Shown here piece after piece: positions 53,975 through 62,700 of a stretch of DNA of 64,000 nucleotides (positions within the stretch are counted from its first letter, which is position 1; the number at the start of each line of letters is the position of its first letter). A program made the position numbers and the translations under genes. The notes under the pieces were generated by a model. The model did no database searches. It was not told the DNA's origin and was given only the letters and a program-made list of their open reading frames with translations. The stretch spans positions 219,056 through 283,055 of the forward strand of contig NZ_JAFKFX010000025.1 in NCBI RefSeq assembly GCF_017308075.1, given 5' to 3'. This DNA is from Allobosea sp. Lineage in GTDB: Bacteria > Pseudomonadota > Alphaproteobacteria > Rhizobiales > Beijerinckiaceae.

Positions 53975-54886
53975 ATGCAGCCCGTTCAAGGCGGGCAGCC
54001 TCCGTCTCCGCGCCGCGAGAACTCGCTGCGCGGCATCGGTCTCGTGCTGCTCGGCGGCGCCTTCCTGTCCAGTGCCGACGCCGTCTCGAAGCTGATGGCC
54101 GAGACCGTGCCGCCGCTGCAGATCACCTGGCTGCGCTATGCCGCCTTCGCCGTGATCATGCTCGCCATCGCCCTGCCCGGCGGTCGGCCGATGCTGGTCC
54201 CAAATCGCCTTCGCCTGCAATTGCTGCGCGGCGTCGCCGTCACCGTCTCCTCGATCCTGTTCGTCTCGAGCCTGAAATACCTGCCCATCGCCGACGCCAC
54301 GGCGACGAGCTTCATCTCGCCGCTCTTCGTCACCGCGCTTTCGATCCCGCTGCTCGGCGAGAAGATCGGCTGGCGGCGCTGGACGGCGACGATCATCGGG
54401 CTGATCGGCGTTCTGATCGTCGTGCGCCCGGGCGGCGCCGGCTTCCAGCTCGCCGCTCTGCTGCCGATGCTCTCCGCCTCGGCCTGGGCCTTCGCGCTGA
54501 TTTTCACCAGGATGATGAGCGCGACCGAGAACCCGGTGACCACCCTGACCTGGTCGGCGATCATCGGCTTCCTGCTGCTCAGCCTGCTGCAGCCCTTCGA
54601 CTGGCAGCCGCTGACGGCGCAGGCGATCTGGCTCGGCGTCTTCGTCGGCGTGGCCTCGACCATCGGCCACTGGTTCGTGATCCTGGCGTTCCGGCATGCC
54701 GATGCCTCGCTGCTCGCGCCCTTCGCCTATTTGCAGCTGCTCTGGGCCTCGATCTTCGGCTTCCTGATGTTCGCCGTTCTGCCGGACCGCTTCACCTGGC
54801 TCGGTGCGGTCATCATCACGGGCTCCGGCCTCTATATCGCCCATCGCGAACGCCTGCGCGCCCGCGGCCCGCTAAGCCGCGGCTGA
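53975..54886 (+). CDS. EamA/DMT family permease
   Basis: A 303-residue inner-membrane protein with ten predicted helices in two repeats (first GIGLVLLGGAFLSSADAVSKLMAE, second around ALLPMLSASAWAFALIFTRMM). The start is uncertain: ATG at 53975 or TTG at 53951, neither with a ribosome site. It is unrelated in position to the EamA gene at 19743, and the two share only family-level similarity. Confidence 0.85.
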   Translation: MQPVQGGQPPSPRRENSLRGIGLVLLGGAFLSSADAVSKLMAETVPPLQITWLRYAAFAVIMLAIALPGGRPMLVPNRLRLQLLRGVAVTVSSILFVSSLKYLPIADATATSFISPLFVTALSIPLLGEKIGWRRWTATIIGLIGVLIVVRPGGAGFQLAALLPMLSASAWAFALIFTRMMSATENPVTTLTWSAIIGFLLLSLLQPFDWQPLTAQAIWLGVFVGVASTIGHWFVILAFRHADASLLAPFAYLQLLWASIFGFLMFAVLPDRFTWLGAVIITGSGLYIAHRERLRARGPLSRG

Positions 54887-54907
54887 GCGCGGGACGGAGA
54901 GCCGGGC

Positions 54908-55576
54908 CTACCCCGGCTTCCTGACCCCATACTGCGCCAGGAACATCGTCACGGCCGAACCGACCACCCGGGCGATCTCCTCGTCATCCGGCGGCACGGG
55001 CACGGCGTTGAAGAGTCGTGGACGCGTCAGCGTCGACTGGCAGAGATCGATGAACTGTGCGGCTGCGAGCCCGGCATCCGCAATGGCGAGTTCGCCGACC
55101 TCGACGCGCCGCTGCAGGAAAGCGGCGAGACGCCGCGTCCCCTGCATCGGGCCGCGCTCGAAAAACTCCCGGCCGAGTTCCGGCATGCGCTCGGCGACGC
55201 CGAGTACGATGCGCTGGGCGCTGAGCGCAAAACCGCCAGTGATCAGCCTGACCAGTCTTTCACCGAAGCTTGCCAGCGCATGGGCGAGATCGGGGTCATC
55301 CGCCAGCGCCTCGTAGATGCCCTGCTTCTGCTTTTCGCGCTCGCGCTCGATCAGCGCGATGAACAGATGCTCCTTGTCCTGGAAATAGACATAGAGCGTG
55401 CCCTTCGAGACATTCGCCGCCGCGGCGATGTCGCTCATGCTGGCGGCGTCGAAGCCGCGCGCCGTGAAGACCGCATGCGCGCCTTCCAGGATCTGATGAC
55501 GTTTGTCGGGGTCAGCGCCGGCGACCCGCCTGTTGCGCGAGCGTGGTTTAACATGGGTTTCCGGGCCGGCAGTCAT
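54908..55576 (-). CDS. TetR family repressor of the adjacent efflux system
   Basis: A 222-residue regulator. After a basic N-terminal tail (KPRSRNRR) the helix-turn-helix [33 protein letters not shown] begins near residue 45. The C-terminal domain ([28 protein letters not shown]) is of the TetR_C type common next to efflux pumps. The ATG at 55576 is favoured, with 55597 possible. It faces the membrane fusion protein gene across two palindromic sites. Confidence 0.9.
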   Translation of the reverse strand: MTAGPETHVKPRSRNRRVAGADPDKRHQILEGAHAVFTARGFDAASMSDIAAAANVSKGTLYVYFQDKEHLFIALIEREREKQKQGIYEALADDPDLAHALASFGERLVRLITGGFALSAQRIVLGVAERMPELGREFFERGPMQGTRRLAAFLQRRVEVGELAIADAGLAAAQFIDLCQSTLTRPRLFNAVPVPPDDEEIARVVGSAVTMFLAQYGVRKPG

Positions 55577-55613
55577 CGCGTTCCATCCATGGCGCATTTC
55601 GCGCCTGCGAAAT

Positions 55614-55635
55614 AATCGAACCATGCAGTTCGATT
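55614..55635. promoter_or_regulatory. TetR operator, site 2
   Basis: AATCGAAC-N6-GTTCGATT: perfect 8-bp arms with the same TCGAAC half as site 1, close to the TetR start codon. Confidence 0.6.
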
Positions 55636-55678
55636 TTCCCTTGATATGCCTCTTTCCTGGCGCTATCTCAAGCCCTAA

Positions 55679-55696
55679 TCGAACCGATCGGTTCGA
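55679..55696. promoter_or_regulatory. TetR operator, site 1
   Basis: A perfect 18-bp palindrome with halves TCGAACCGA and TCGGTTCGA, 22 bases before the start of the fusion-protein gene. It repeats the TCGAAC half of site 2. Confidence 0.7.
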
Positions 55697-55718
55697 ATTG
55701 AAATCGTCAGGGCAACAC

Positions 55719-56921
55719 ATGTCGGCCGACACCCTCATCGAGAAGCACGCCGAACCCCGTCGCGACCGACTGAAGCTGGTCGATGCCCGGCTGGAGACGG
55801 CGCAGCCGCCTTCCGAGGCCCGCAAGCCCGAGGAAGCGACGCCGGGTAGCGAGCAGAGCGCAGCCAGGCCCCCAGCCGGCCGCAAGCCGGTCAAGCGCAT
55901 GGCGCTGATCCTCGTCGCCGGGACCGTGCTCGCCGCCGGCGGCTGGTTCGGGCTCGACTGGTGGCGCAATGGCCGCTTCATCGTCTCGACCGACGACGCC
56001 TATGTCGGGGCGGAGATGGCGACGATCTCGACCAAGCTCGCGGCCAATGTCGCGACCGTCTCCGTGACCCGGAACCAGGAGGTCAAGGCCGGCGACCCGC
56101 TGGTCGGCCTCGACGATGGCGACCAGCGCATCGCCCTCGAAAGTGCGCAGGCGAAGAGCGCCACCGCTGCCGCCACCCTCTCCCGCATCGACGCCCAGAC
56201 CGAGGCGGCTCGGGCCAGCCTGCTGCAGGCACAGGCACAGGCGACCTCGGCCGAGGCGGCGGTGACCCGCAGCCTCGCGGATTTCGAGCGCGCCAACAGC
56301 CTCGCCGCCAAGTCCTATGGCTCGCAGGCGACCCTCGACGCCGCCACCGCCGCACGCGACCAGGCCGCCGCCGCGCTCGCCAGCGCCCAGGCCGGCGTCG
56401 CCCAGGCCAAGGCCAATATCGAAGTGCTGCAGGCGCAGCGCATCGAGGCCGCCCGCCAGGCCGACGAGCTCAAGGTCGCAGAGGAAAAGGCGGCGCGCGA
56501 CCTCTCCTTCACCAGGATCACCGCCCCGATCGACGGCCTCGTCGCCAACACCAATGTCCAGCTCGGCGACCTCGTCAGCGCCGGCAAGCGGCTGATGTCG
56601 ATCGTTCCGCTCGACCAGGTCTATGTCGACGCCAACTTCAAGGAGACCCAGGTCGGCCCGCTGAAGATCGGCGACAAGGCGACGATCACCGTCGACGCCC
56701 TGCCCGGCCAGGTTTTCCAGGGCACGGTCAGCGGCATCGCCGGGGGCACCGGCTCGGTGTTCTCGCTGCTGCCGGCCGACAATGCGACCGGCAATTTCAC
56801 CAAGATCGTCCAGCGCGTGCCGGTGCGGATCGCGCTGGCGCCCGAGGCGATCGCCCGCCACACGCTGCGGCCGGGCATGTCGGTGGTGGTCTCGATCGAT
56901 CCGCGACCGCAGGCGCACTGA
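55719..56921 (+). CDS. HlyD/EmrA family membrane fusion protein
   Basis: A 400-residue periplasmic adaptor. One N-terminal transmembrane helix ([22 protein letters not shown]) follows a 65-residue polar head. The lipoyl-like half-motifs flank a long coiled coil, about 130-265, rich in alanine and glutamine. The C-terminal barrel has [17 protein letters not shown], as in EmrA. It links the inner-membrane pump encoded next with an outer-membrane channel, which is not in the window. Confidence 0.93.
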   Translation: MSADTLIEKHAEPRRDRLKLVDARLETAQPPSEARKPEEATPGSEQSAARPPAGRKPVKRMALILVAGTVLAAGGWFGLDWWRNGRFIVSTDDAYVGAEMATISTKLAANVATVSVTRNQEVKAGDPLVGLDDGDQRIALESAQAKSATAAATLSRIDAQTEAARASLLQAQAQATSAEAAVTRSLADFERANSLAAKSYGSQATLDAATAARDQAAAALASAQAGVAQAKANIEVLQAQRIEAARQADELKVAEEKAARDLSFTRITAPIDGLVANTNVQLGDLVSAGKRLMSIVPLDQVYVDANFKETQVGPLKIGDKATITVDALPGQVFQGTVSGIAGGTGSVFSLLPADNATGNFTKIVQRVPVRIALAPEAIARHTLRPGMSVVVSIDPRPQAH

Positions 56922-56937
56922 GCCGGCCAGCCCGCGA

Positions 56938-57048
56938 GCCCTCATCCTGAGGAGCCGTCCCGTAAGGGACGGCGTCGCGAAGGCTGTTCCAGCGCCCCCT
57001 GGAACCATCCCTCGCGCCGCGGCTGACGCCGCTCCTCAGGAAGAGGGC
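56938..57048. repeat. Long inverted repeat between the fusion-protein and pump genes
   Basis: Outer arms GCCCTCATCCTGAGGAGC (56938-56955) and GCTCCTCAGGAAGAGGGC (57031-57048) pair at 17 of 18 positions. Inner hairpins CGTCCC/GGGACG and GTTCCAG/CTGGAAC lie between. It looks like a dispersed palindromic element of Hyphomicrobiales. Confidence 0.65.
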
Positions 57049-57077
57049 TGCGCAAACAAGAAGCCAGGGAGGCCTTG

Positions 57078-58661
57078 ATGGCCACCGCGACCCTTGCCAG
57101 CCCCGCCGGTACCCCGCCGGCCTCCGACGCCATTCCGGCGAGGCGGATCTTCGCCTTCCTCGCCATGGTCTTCGGCATGTTCATGGCGATCCTGGACATC
57201 CAGATCGTCTCGGCCTCGCTCGCCGAGATCCAGGCCGGGCTCTCGGCCTCGGCCGACGAGATCGCCTGGGTCCAGACCGCCTATCTGATCGCCGAAGTGA
57301 TCATGATCCCCTTGTCCGGCTATCTCAGCCGGGCGCTGTCCACCCGCGTCTTCTTCACCATCGCCGCCGCCGGTTTCACCGTCGCAAGCGTGCTCTGCGC
57401 GATGTCGACCTCGATCAACGAGATGATCCTGTGGCGCGCCGTGCAGGGCTTCATCGGCGGCGGCATGATCCCCGGCGTCTTCGCCGCCGCCTTCACCATC
57501 TTCCCGGCCTCCAAACGGCCGATCGTCTCGCCGCTGATCGGCCTGATCGCGACGCTCGCCCCGACCATCGGCCCGACCATCGGCGGCTATCTCAGCCATG
57601 CCTTCTCCTGGCACTGGCTCTTCCTGATCAATGTCGTGCCCGGCATCGGCGTCTCGATCGCCGCCTGGACGCTGATCGACTTCGACAAGCCCGACCATTC
57701 CCTGCTCAAGCGCTTCGACTGGCTCGGCCTCGCCAGCATGGCCGCCTTCCTCGGCAGCCTCGAATACGTGCTGGAGGAAGGCACCAGGCTCGACTGGTTC
57801 CAGAGTCATGAGATCGTCTTCTTCACCGGGCTGATGCTCGTCGGCTGCGTGCTGTTCTTCTGGCGGGCGCTGACGCGCGACGATCCGCTGGTCGACCTCT
57901 ACGCCTTCCAGAACCGCAACTTCGCCTTCGGTTCGCTGTTCTCCTTCACCATGGGCATCGGCCTCTACGGGCTGACCTATCTCTACCCCGTCTATCTCGG
58001 GCGCATCCGCGGCTATGACGCGCTGATGATCGGCGAGACCATGTTCGTCACCGGCCTCGCCATGTTCCTGACCGCGCCGATCGCCGGGCGCCTCTCGGCC
58101 AAGCTCGACCCGCGCATCATGATGATGATCGGCTTCGGCGGCTTCGCGCTCGGCACCTGGCTCGCCTCCTTCGTCACCGCCGACTGGGATTTCAACGAGC
58201 TGCTCGTGCCGCAGATCCTGCGCGGCTGCTCGCTGATGCTGTGCATGGTGCCGATCAACAACCTCGCGCTCGGCACCTTGCCGCCGCAGCAGCTCAAGAA
58301 CGCCTCAGGGCTCTATAATCTGACCCGCAATCTCGGCGGCGCCGTCGGCCTGGCCCTGATCAACACCTTCCTCAACAGCCGCACAGACCTGCACATCGCC
58401 CGGCTGCACGAGGCGGTCGCCGCCGGCCGGCAGGTGGCGGAGGAGAACCTCGCCATGCTGACCCAGCGCTTCGCCGATTATGGCGACGCGGCCGAGTCGA
58501 TGGCGCTCGCATTGATGAACCAGCGCGCCCACAAGCAGGCGCTGGTCATGGCCTTCGGCGACATCTTCCTGGCCCTGACCTTCGTCTTCGCCACCCTTGT
58601 CGTGCTCGCTCTCTTCATGCGCAAGCCGGGTCAGGCCGCGCCGGACGGAGCTGGCCACTGA
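57078..58661 (+). CDS. MFS drug:H+ antiporter, DHA2/EmrB type
   Basis: A 527-residue inner-membrane protein with fourteen predicted helices. Motif A-like and motif C (GLIATLAPTIGPTIGGYLSH) are conserved, and LDIQIVSASLAEIQAGL starts the first membrane segment. The ATG at 57078 follows GGGAGG; a TTG three bases earlier is also possible. With the fusion protein it forms an EmrAB-like pump for hydrophobic toxic compounds, probably released from the TetR repressor by its substrate. Confidence 0.93.
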   Translation: MATATLASPAGTPPASDAIPARRIFAFLAMVFGMFMAILDIQIVSASLAEIQAGLSASADEIAWVQTAYLIAEVIMIPLSGYLSRALSTRVFFTIAAAGFTVASVLCAMSTSINEMILWRAVQGFIGGGMIPGVFAAAFTIFPASKRPIVSPLIGLIATLAPTIGPTIGGYLSHAFSWHWLFLINVVPGIGVSIAAWTLIDFDKPDHSLLKRFDWLGLASMAAFLGSLEYVLEEGTRLDWFQSHEIVFFTGLMLVGCVLFFWRALTRDDPLVDLYAFQNRNFAFGSLFSFTMGIGLYGLTYLYPVYLGRIRGYDALMIGETMFVTGLAMFLTAPIAGRLSAKLDPRIMMMIGFGGFALGTWLASFVTADWDFNELLVPQILRGCSLMLCMVPINNLALGTLPPQQLKNASGLYNLTRNLGGAVGLALINTFLNSRTDLHIARLHEAVAAGRQVAEENLAMLTQRFADYGDAAESMALALMNQRAHKQALVMAFGDIFLALTFVFATLVVLALFMRKPGQAAPDGAGH

Positions 58662-58772
58662 GGCCCGCCACGGCTCCGGCCTGCACTGCGGACAATCCCC
58701 TGATGCGACTTGCCGCAGGGCACAAGGAATTGACACGGAGCGAGAGAGAAGGCAAAAATATCAATAATATCA

Positions 58773-58797
58773 GTAGTTTAGACTTTTTCTAAACTAC
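58773..58797. promoter_or_regulatory. ICE-like Irr box ahead of irr
   Basis: GTAGTTTAGA-N5-TCTAAACTAC, perfect 10-bp arms. The inner TTTAGA...TCTAAA closely follows the iron control element of Bradyrhizobium and Brucella (TTTAGAA-N3-TTCTAAA). It lies 35 bases before the irr start, consistent with autoregulation. Confidence 0.7.
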
Positions 58798-58831
58798 AGG
58801 ACGCGAGAACTGCGAGTCTGGAAGGCGTTTC

Positions 58832-59365
58832 ATGAGCATTGTGTCCCTGAAGAATGGCGCGGCGACGCGCAGTCAGGCCGACCAGATCCCGTGGCCGCAG
58901 AAGGTCCCGGCGGCCTGCCCGATCAGCGCCGTGAAATCGCGCCTGCGCAGCGTCGGGCTGCGGCCGACGCGCCAGCGCATGGCGCTTGGCTGGCTGCTCT
59001 TCGCCAAGGGCGACCGCCATGTCAGCGCCGAGATGCTCTATGAGGAGGCGCTGCGCGCCCGCGAGCCCTTGTCGCTGGCGACCGTCTACAACACGCTGCG
59101 GCAATTCTCCGAGGCCGGGCTGCTGCGCCAGGTTTCGGTCTCCGGGCCGAAGACCTTCTTCGACACCAATGTCTCCGAGCACCACCACTTCTACAATGAG
59201 GACGACGAGACGGTCGTCGACATTCCCGGCTCGGAGATCCAGGTCAGCGGCCTGCCGGTGGCGCCGGAGGGCATGGTGGTGTCCTCGGTGGAGGTCATCG
59301 TCCGCCTGCGCCGCGCCGACGGCAAGGAGAACGTCGCCAAGCTCGCAGGGGGCGGCCGGGCGTGA
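58832..59365 (+). CDS. irr: Iron response regulator Irr (Fur family)
   Basis: A 177-residue Fur-superfamily regulator that senses haem. The DNA-binding half reads LRSVGLRPTRQRMALGWLLFAKGDRHVSAEMLYEEA and matches rhizobial Irr almost word for word. The Cys-Pro of the haem regulatory motif is at C29-P30, the same place as in Bradyrhizobium. The haem-binding HHH cluster is in SEHHHFYNEDD. It represses or activates iron and haem genes when haem is scarce. Its stop overlaps the bfd start (GTGA). Confidence 0.95.
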   Translation: MSIVSLKNGAATRSQADQIPWPQKVPAACPISAVKSRLRSVGLRPTRQRMALGWLLFAKGDRHVSAEMLYEEALRAREPLSLATVYNTLRQFSEAGLLRQVSVSGPKTFFDTNVSEHHHFYNEDDETVVDIPGSEIQVSGLPVAPEGMVVSSVEVIVRLRRADGKENVAKLAGGGRA

Positions 59366-59649
59366 TCGTCTGCTCCTGTAACGTCCTGTCCTGCCGGCAG
59401 ATCAAGAGTACCATCGCCTCGGACGGCTCGGGGCCGAAGACGGCAGGTGAGGCCTATGACTGCCTCGGCTGCAGCCCGGATTGCGGCCGCTGCGCCCGCG
59501 CGGTGCGCAGCCTGCTGGCCGAGGCGCGTGCCGCCTGCGCCAGCCAGTGCAGCAGCTGCGCCAGCCGCGAGATCGACTGCGCGGTGCACGTCTCCGTCGG
59601 CCTGATGCTGGCCGAAATCGAGACCGCCGGCGAGCGTGAAGCTGCCTGA
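59362..59649 (+). CDS. bfd: Bacterioferritin-associated ferredoxin, extended
   Basis: A 95-residue [2Fe-2S] protein that reduces iron in bacterioferritin to release it. The cluster ligands are the pair C4-x-C6 and the later pair in CSPDCGRCARA (C41 and C44 by alignment with E. coli Bfd). A tail of about 40 residues follows, including CASQCSSCASREIDC, which E. coli Bfd (64 residues) lacks. The GTG start overlaps the irr stop, and bfr comes 110 bases later. Confidence 0.88.
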   Translation: MIVCSCNVLSCRQIKSTIASDGSGPKTAGEAYDCLGCSPDCGRCARAVRSLLAEARAACASQCSSCASREIDCAVHVSVGLMLAEIETAGEREAA

Positions 59650-59716
59650 GCCTCGGCTTGGCAGCTGCGTACTATCGAGCCGGATTCTGCGCTTCCCTTT
59701 TGAGAATGCCCGACCT

Positions 59717-59737
59717 ACATTAGGATCATTCTAATGT
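59717..59737. promoter_or_regulatory. ICE-like box ahead of bfr
   Basis: ACATTAG-N7-CTAATGT, perfect 7-bp arms, with TTAG...CTAA resembling the iron control element. It ends 22 bases before the bfr start, a position where Irr would repress under low iron. Confidence 0.55.
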
Positions 59738-59759
59738 GGGCATTGCGAGGGAAGCTGCC

Positions 59760-60248
59760 ATGAAGGGCGACAAGAAGGTTATCGAGTACCTCAACAAGGG
59801 CCTGCGTTCCGAGCTCACGGCCATCAACCAGTACTGGCTGCACTACCGGATCCTCGACAATTGGGGTCTGAAGAACATGGCCAAGACCTGGAAGAAGGAA
59901 TCGATCGAGGAGATGGTCCATGCCGACCGCTTCGTCGACCGCATCCTTTTCCTCGAAGGCTTCCCCAACATGCAGACGCTCGACCCGCTGCGGATCGGCG
60001 AGAACGTCAAGGAAGTCATCGAATGCGATCTCAAAGCCGAGATCGAGGCCCGCGCGCTCTATCAGGAAGCGGCGACCTATTGCCGTGAGGTCCAGGATTA
60101 TCCGTCCGAAGAGCTGTTCAAGGCGCTGATGAAGGATGAGGAAGGCCATATCGACTTCCTCGAGACCCAGCTCGAGCTGATCGGCCGCATCGGCCTCGAA
60201 CTCTACACCCAGAAGCATGTCGGCGGCCTCGAGGGCGACGACCACTGA
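59760..60248 (+). CDS. bfr: Bacterioferritin
   Basis: A 162-residue 24-mer ferritin with haem. The diiron ligands E18, E51 and H54 and the haem-ligating M52 ([11 protein letters not shown]) are all in canonical positions, and the last helices contain E94-type and E127/H130-type ligands (EEGHIDFLE). The ATG at 59760 with GAGGGA before it gives the exact family N-terminus ([13 protein letters not shown]). It stores iron and works with the Bfd encoded upstream. Confidence 0.97.
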   Translation: MKGDKKVIEYLNKGLRSELTAINQYWLHYRILDNWGLKNMAKTWKKESIEEMVHADRFVDRILFLEGFPNMQTLDPLRIGENVKEVIECDLKAEIEARALYQEAATYCREVQDYPSEELFKALMKDEEGHIDFLETQLELIGRIGLELYTQKHVGGLEGDDH

Positions 60249-60288
60249 ACGCGCGTCATGCCAGCATTGCAAGGACTGGCGATATCAG

Positions 60289-60323
60289 GAGCCGGCCCCG
60301 TTCCGCGGGCCGGCTCTTTCGTT
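60289..60323 (+). terminator. Rho-independent terminator after bfr
   Basis: GAGCCGGCCC and GGGCCGGCTC, 10-bp arms, followed by TTTCGTTT. Confidence 0.85.
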
Positions 60324-60360
60324 TGACGGACGGGCCTCATAGCAGCCGAAGGAAGGCGCC

Positions 60361-60903
60361 ATGACGGGTATGATCGTCGCAGTCGGCCGGGACGAGCGGC
60401 ACCGTTTCAGCAAGCCGGCGCTCCCCGCCATCCGCCTGCTCGCCGGGCTCGGTGTCGAAGGCGACGCCCATTGCGGCGTCACGGTGAAGCACCGCTCCCG
60501 CGTCGCCGCAGACCCGACCCAGCCCAATCTCAGGCAGGTCCACCTGCTTCACGCCGAACTCTTCGACGAGCTCGGGGTGGCCGGCTTCGCCCTGAAGCCA
60601 GGCGACATGGGCGAGAACCTGACGACACGCGGCATCGACCTGCTCGGACTGCCCACCGGGACCCGGCTGCAGCTCGGCGACGATGCGTTGGTCGAGATCA
60701 CCGGACTGCGCAACCCTTGCGCCCAGATCGAGGCCTTCCGGCCCGGCCTGCTCAAGGCCGTGCTCGGCCGCGACGCGAAGGGAGCCCTGATTCGCAAGGC
60801 GGGCATCATGGGGATCGTGCTGAAAGGCGGCGAGGTCAGGCCGGGCGATCCTGTCGCGCTGATGCTCCCCGCCCCGCCCCACCGGGCACTCGAAAGTGTT
60901 TGA
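60361..60903 (+). CDS. MOSC domain-containing protein
   Basis: A 180-residue protein. The MOSC core runs from about 25 to 170 and contains GDMGENLTTRGIDL and the strictly conserved cysteine in GLRNPCAQIEAF. MOSC proteins move sulfur or carry molybdenum cofactor-dependent activities such as N-hydroxylated base reduction. A second in-frame ATG three codons later is possible. The gene is alone between two terminator-like hairpins. Confidence 0.9.
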   Translation: MTGMIVAVGRDERHRFSKPALPAIRLLAGLGVEGDAHCGVTVKHRSRVAADPTQPNLRQVHLLHAELFDELGVAGFALKPGDMGENLTTRGIDLLGLPTGTRLQLGDDALVEITGLRNPCAQIEAFRPGLLKAVLGRDAKGALIRKAGIMGIVLKGGEVRPGDPVALMLPAPPHRALESV

Positions 60904-60929
60904 GGCGGCGCGCCTCTCGGCACGCCGCC
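60904..60929. terminator. Hairpin between convergent MOSC and cold-shock genes
   Basis: GGCGGCG and CGCCGCC, 7-bp arms with a 12-base loop. No clear U-tract. Confidence 0.4.
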
Positions 60930-60959
60930 CCGAAAACCTCGCCGGAAACGCGGCAGCGC

Positions 60960-61634
60960 TCAGACGTAGCTGACGTTCGCCGCTTCCGGGCCCTTCTTGC
61001 CGGCGCGGATCGAGAAGCGCACGCGCTGCCCGTCCATCGGCGGCTGCAAGCCGCTGCGGCTCAGCGAGCTGACATGCAGGAAGACGTCAGCGCCACCCTG
61101 GTCGGGGGCGATGAAGCCGAAGCCGCGATCGGCGTTGAAGAACTTCACGGAACCGTCGAAGGGCCCCTCCATCGGCGCGCTCGCGCCACGGTCATAGCCA
61201 CCGGCGCCGCCACGGTCGTAACCGCCGCCGCCATAGCCGCCGCGATCATAGCCGACACCGCCGCCACGATCGTAGCCGCCGCCACCACCGCCATAGCCAC
61301 CGCCGAAATCATCGCGCGGGGGGCGCGGCGAGAACGGGCGGGCACCGCCGCGCGGAGCGGCCGGGGTCGCGGTCGAGGCGTCGATCTCGTGGACCGCGAC
61401 GACCTGCAGGCCGCGCCGCCCCTCGCCGAGATCGGCGATGATGGTGGCGCCGGGCTGGAGATCCTGCGCGTCGAGCGGACCGATGGCCGAGACGTGGACG
61501 AAGACATCGCCCGAGCCGTCCGACGGAGAAGCGAAGCCGAAGCCCTTCTCCGGGTCGAACCACTTGATCTTGGCCTCGATGTTTTCGTGCGTGACGAAGG
61601 GAGCGGGGGCAGCGGGCTTGCGTCGATCGAACAT
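60960..61634 (-). CDS. Double cold-shock-domain RNA-binding protein with Gly-Tyr-Asp-Arg linker
   Basis: A 224-residue protein. The first cold-shock domain is at about 18-85 (IKWFDPEKGFGFASPSDGSGDVFVHVS), the second at about 158-224 (VKFFNADRGFGFIAPDQGGADVFLHVS). Both keep the RNP1 and RNP2 aromatic residues. Between them is a glycine-rich linker of about 70 residues with repeated GGYDRGG units. Double CSD proteins are known in Alphaproteobacteria (Caulobacter CspC/D type), but such a long aromatic and arginine repeat linker is unusual. It probably binds single-stranded RNA or DNA in stationary or stress conditions. Confidence 0.9.
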   Translation of the reverse strand: MFDRRKPAAPAPFVTHENIEAKIKWFDPEKGFGFASPSDGSGDVFVHVSAIGPLDAQDLQPGATIIADLGEGRRGLQVVAVHEIDASTATPAAPRGGARPFSPRPPRDDFGGGYGGGGGGYDRGGGVGYDRGGYGGGGYDRGGAGGYDRGASAPMEGPFDGSVKFFNADRGFGFIAPDQGGADVFLHVSSLSRSGLQPPMDGQRVRFSIRAGKKGPEAANVSYV

Positions 61635-61934
61635 GAAACTTCAGGTGAATTGTGACCGGGAGGCGGCAATCTAGCGCATGCCGGCCGTTTCGTCATCGGG
61701 TCCGCGCAGCAAAATTATCGAGCCCGCCGACCATTGTCGCCGGCACCTCGTTGCCTGCCCGCCTGCTCTTTCCCCAAGGGCAGAAAGCCGGCTTCTATCG
61801 CGAATCTCTAGCCCGGTCCCAAGGGAGAAGGCGCTGCTTCGGCAGGAAACGCTCTTTCGACCGGCCTCGCAAGCCAAGCCGACACAAGGCCGTGCACGAA
61901 ATCGTAAGCCGGAGCCGCTTTTCCGCGCCGCCCT
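61635..61934. other. 300-base intergenic region
   Basis: Promoter side of the cold-shock gene and 3' side of the carbonic anhydrase gene, both on the minus strand. No gene, repeat or clear hairpin is seen. Confidence 0.5.
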
Positions 61935-62630
61935 TCAGTCGCAGCGTATGCTCTGGACCTTCTTCGGCATCTCGCCGAGTGCCGGGATGAACTGCCCGGT
62001 CTGCGGGTCGAGCAGCATCAGCGTGCCGGTCGCGACCGCGAAATAGGCGCCATGCAGATGCAGGCGGCCCTTCTCCTCGAGGATCTTGATGCAGGGGAAG
62101 GTCCGCAGATTGTCGAGCGATTGCTGGACCGAGGCCAGCGCCAGCCGCTCGACATAGCCTGCGAAATCCTCGTTGCGGCCGCGGCCGCCGGAGCGCCGGG
62201 CGGCCGGCTCGATCAAGGTGATCCACTTGCCGATGAAGTCGCCCGGCGAAAGCGGCCCCTGCGCATCGTCGGCAAAGGCGCGGATGCCGCCGCAGCGACC
62301 ATGACCGAGCACAACGATGTGCTCGACCTTGAGCGCCTGCACCCCATATTCGAGCGCCGCCGAGGTTCCGTGCAGCTGATCGTCGGGCGAGAAGGGCGGC
62401 ACCAGATTGGCGACGTTGCGGACGACGAACATCTCGCCGGGGCTGGCGTCGAAGATCACCTCCGGCGAGACGCGCGAATCGCAGCAGCCGATCAGCATGA
62501 TCTTCGGCGTCTGGCCGGTTTCGGCGAGCTGCTCGTATCGGCTCTGCTCGCGCACGAAACGGTCGTCGAGGAAGGCGCGATAGCCTTCGGTCAGGCGCTC
62601 GGGGAAGTGCGGCGATGAAGCTGGGTCCAT
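61935..62630 (-). CDS. Beta-class carbonic anhydrase
   Basis: A 231-residue zinc enzyme that converts CO2 to bicarbonate. The zinc ligands are C49, H110 (LGHGRCGG) and C113, and the catalytic D51-R53 pair is in CCDSRVSP. The usual ACSDSR motif is GCCDSR here. Lack of a signal peptide puts it in the cytoplasm. Confidence 0.95.
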   Translation of the reverse strand: MDPASSPHFPERLTEGYRAFLDDRFVREQSRYEQLAETGQTPKIMLIGCCDSRVSPEVIFDASPGEMFVVRNVANLVPPFSPDDQLHGTSAALEYGVQALKVEHIVVLGHGRCGGIRAFADDAQGPLSPGDFIGKWITLIEPAARRSGGRGRNEDFAGYVERLALASVQQSLDNLRTFPCIKILEEKGRLHLHGAYFAVATGTLMLLDPQTGQFIPALGEMPKKVQSIRCD

Positions 62631-62700
62631 GCCCTAGTTGGGACAGGAGCCGAGCGCCTTCGTCAAGAGCCGATTCGCAGGTTTCTACTGCAACGCAGCA

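Noticed and set aside
61195-61310. Tandem DNA repeat resembling a short CRISPR-like or minisatellite array
   Set aside because: It encodes the GGYDRGG linker of the cold-shock protein in frame. The units are unequal and have no spacers. No CRISPR array is seen anywhere in the window.
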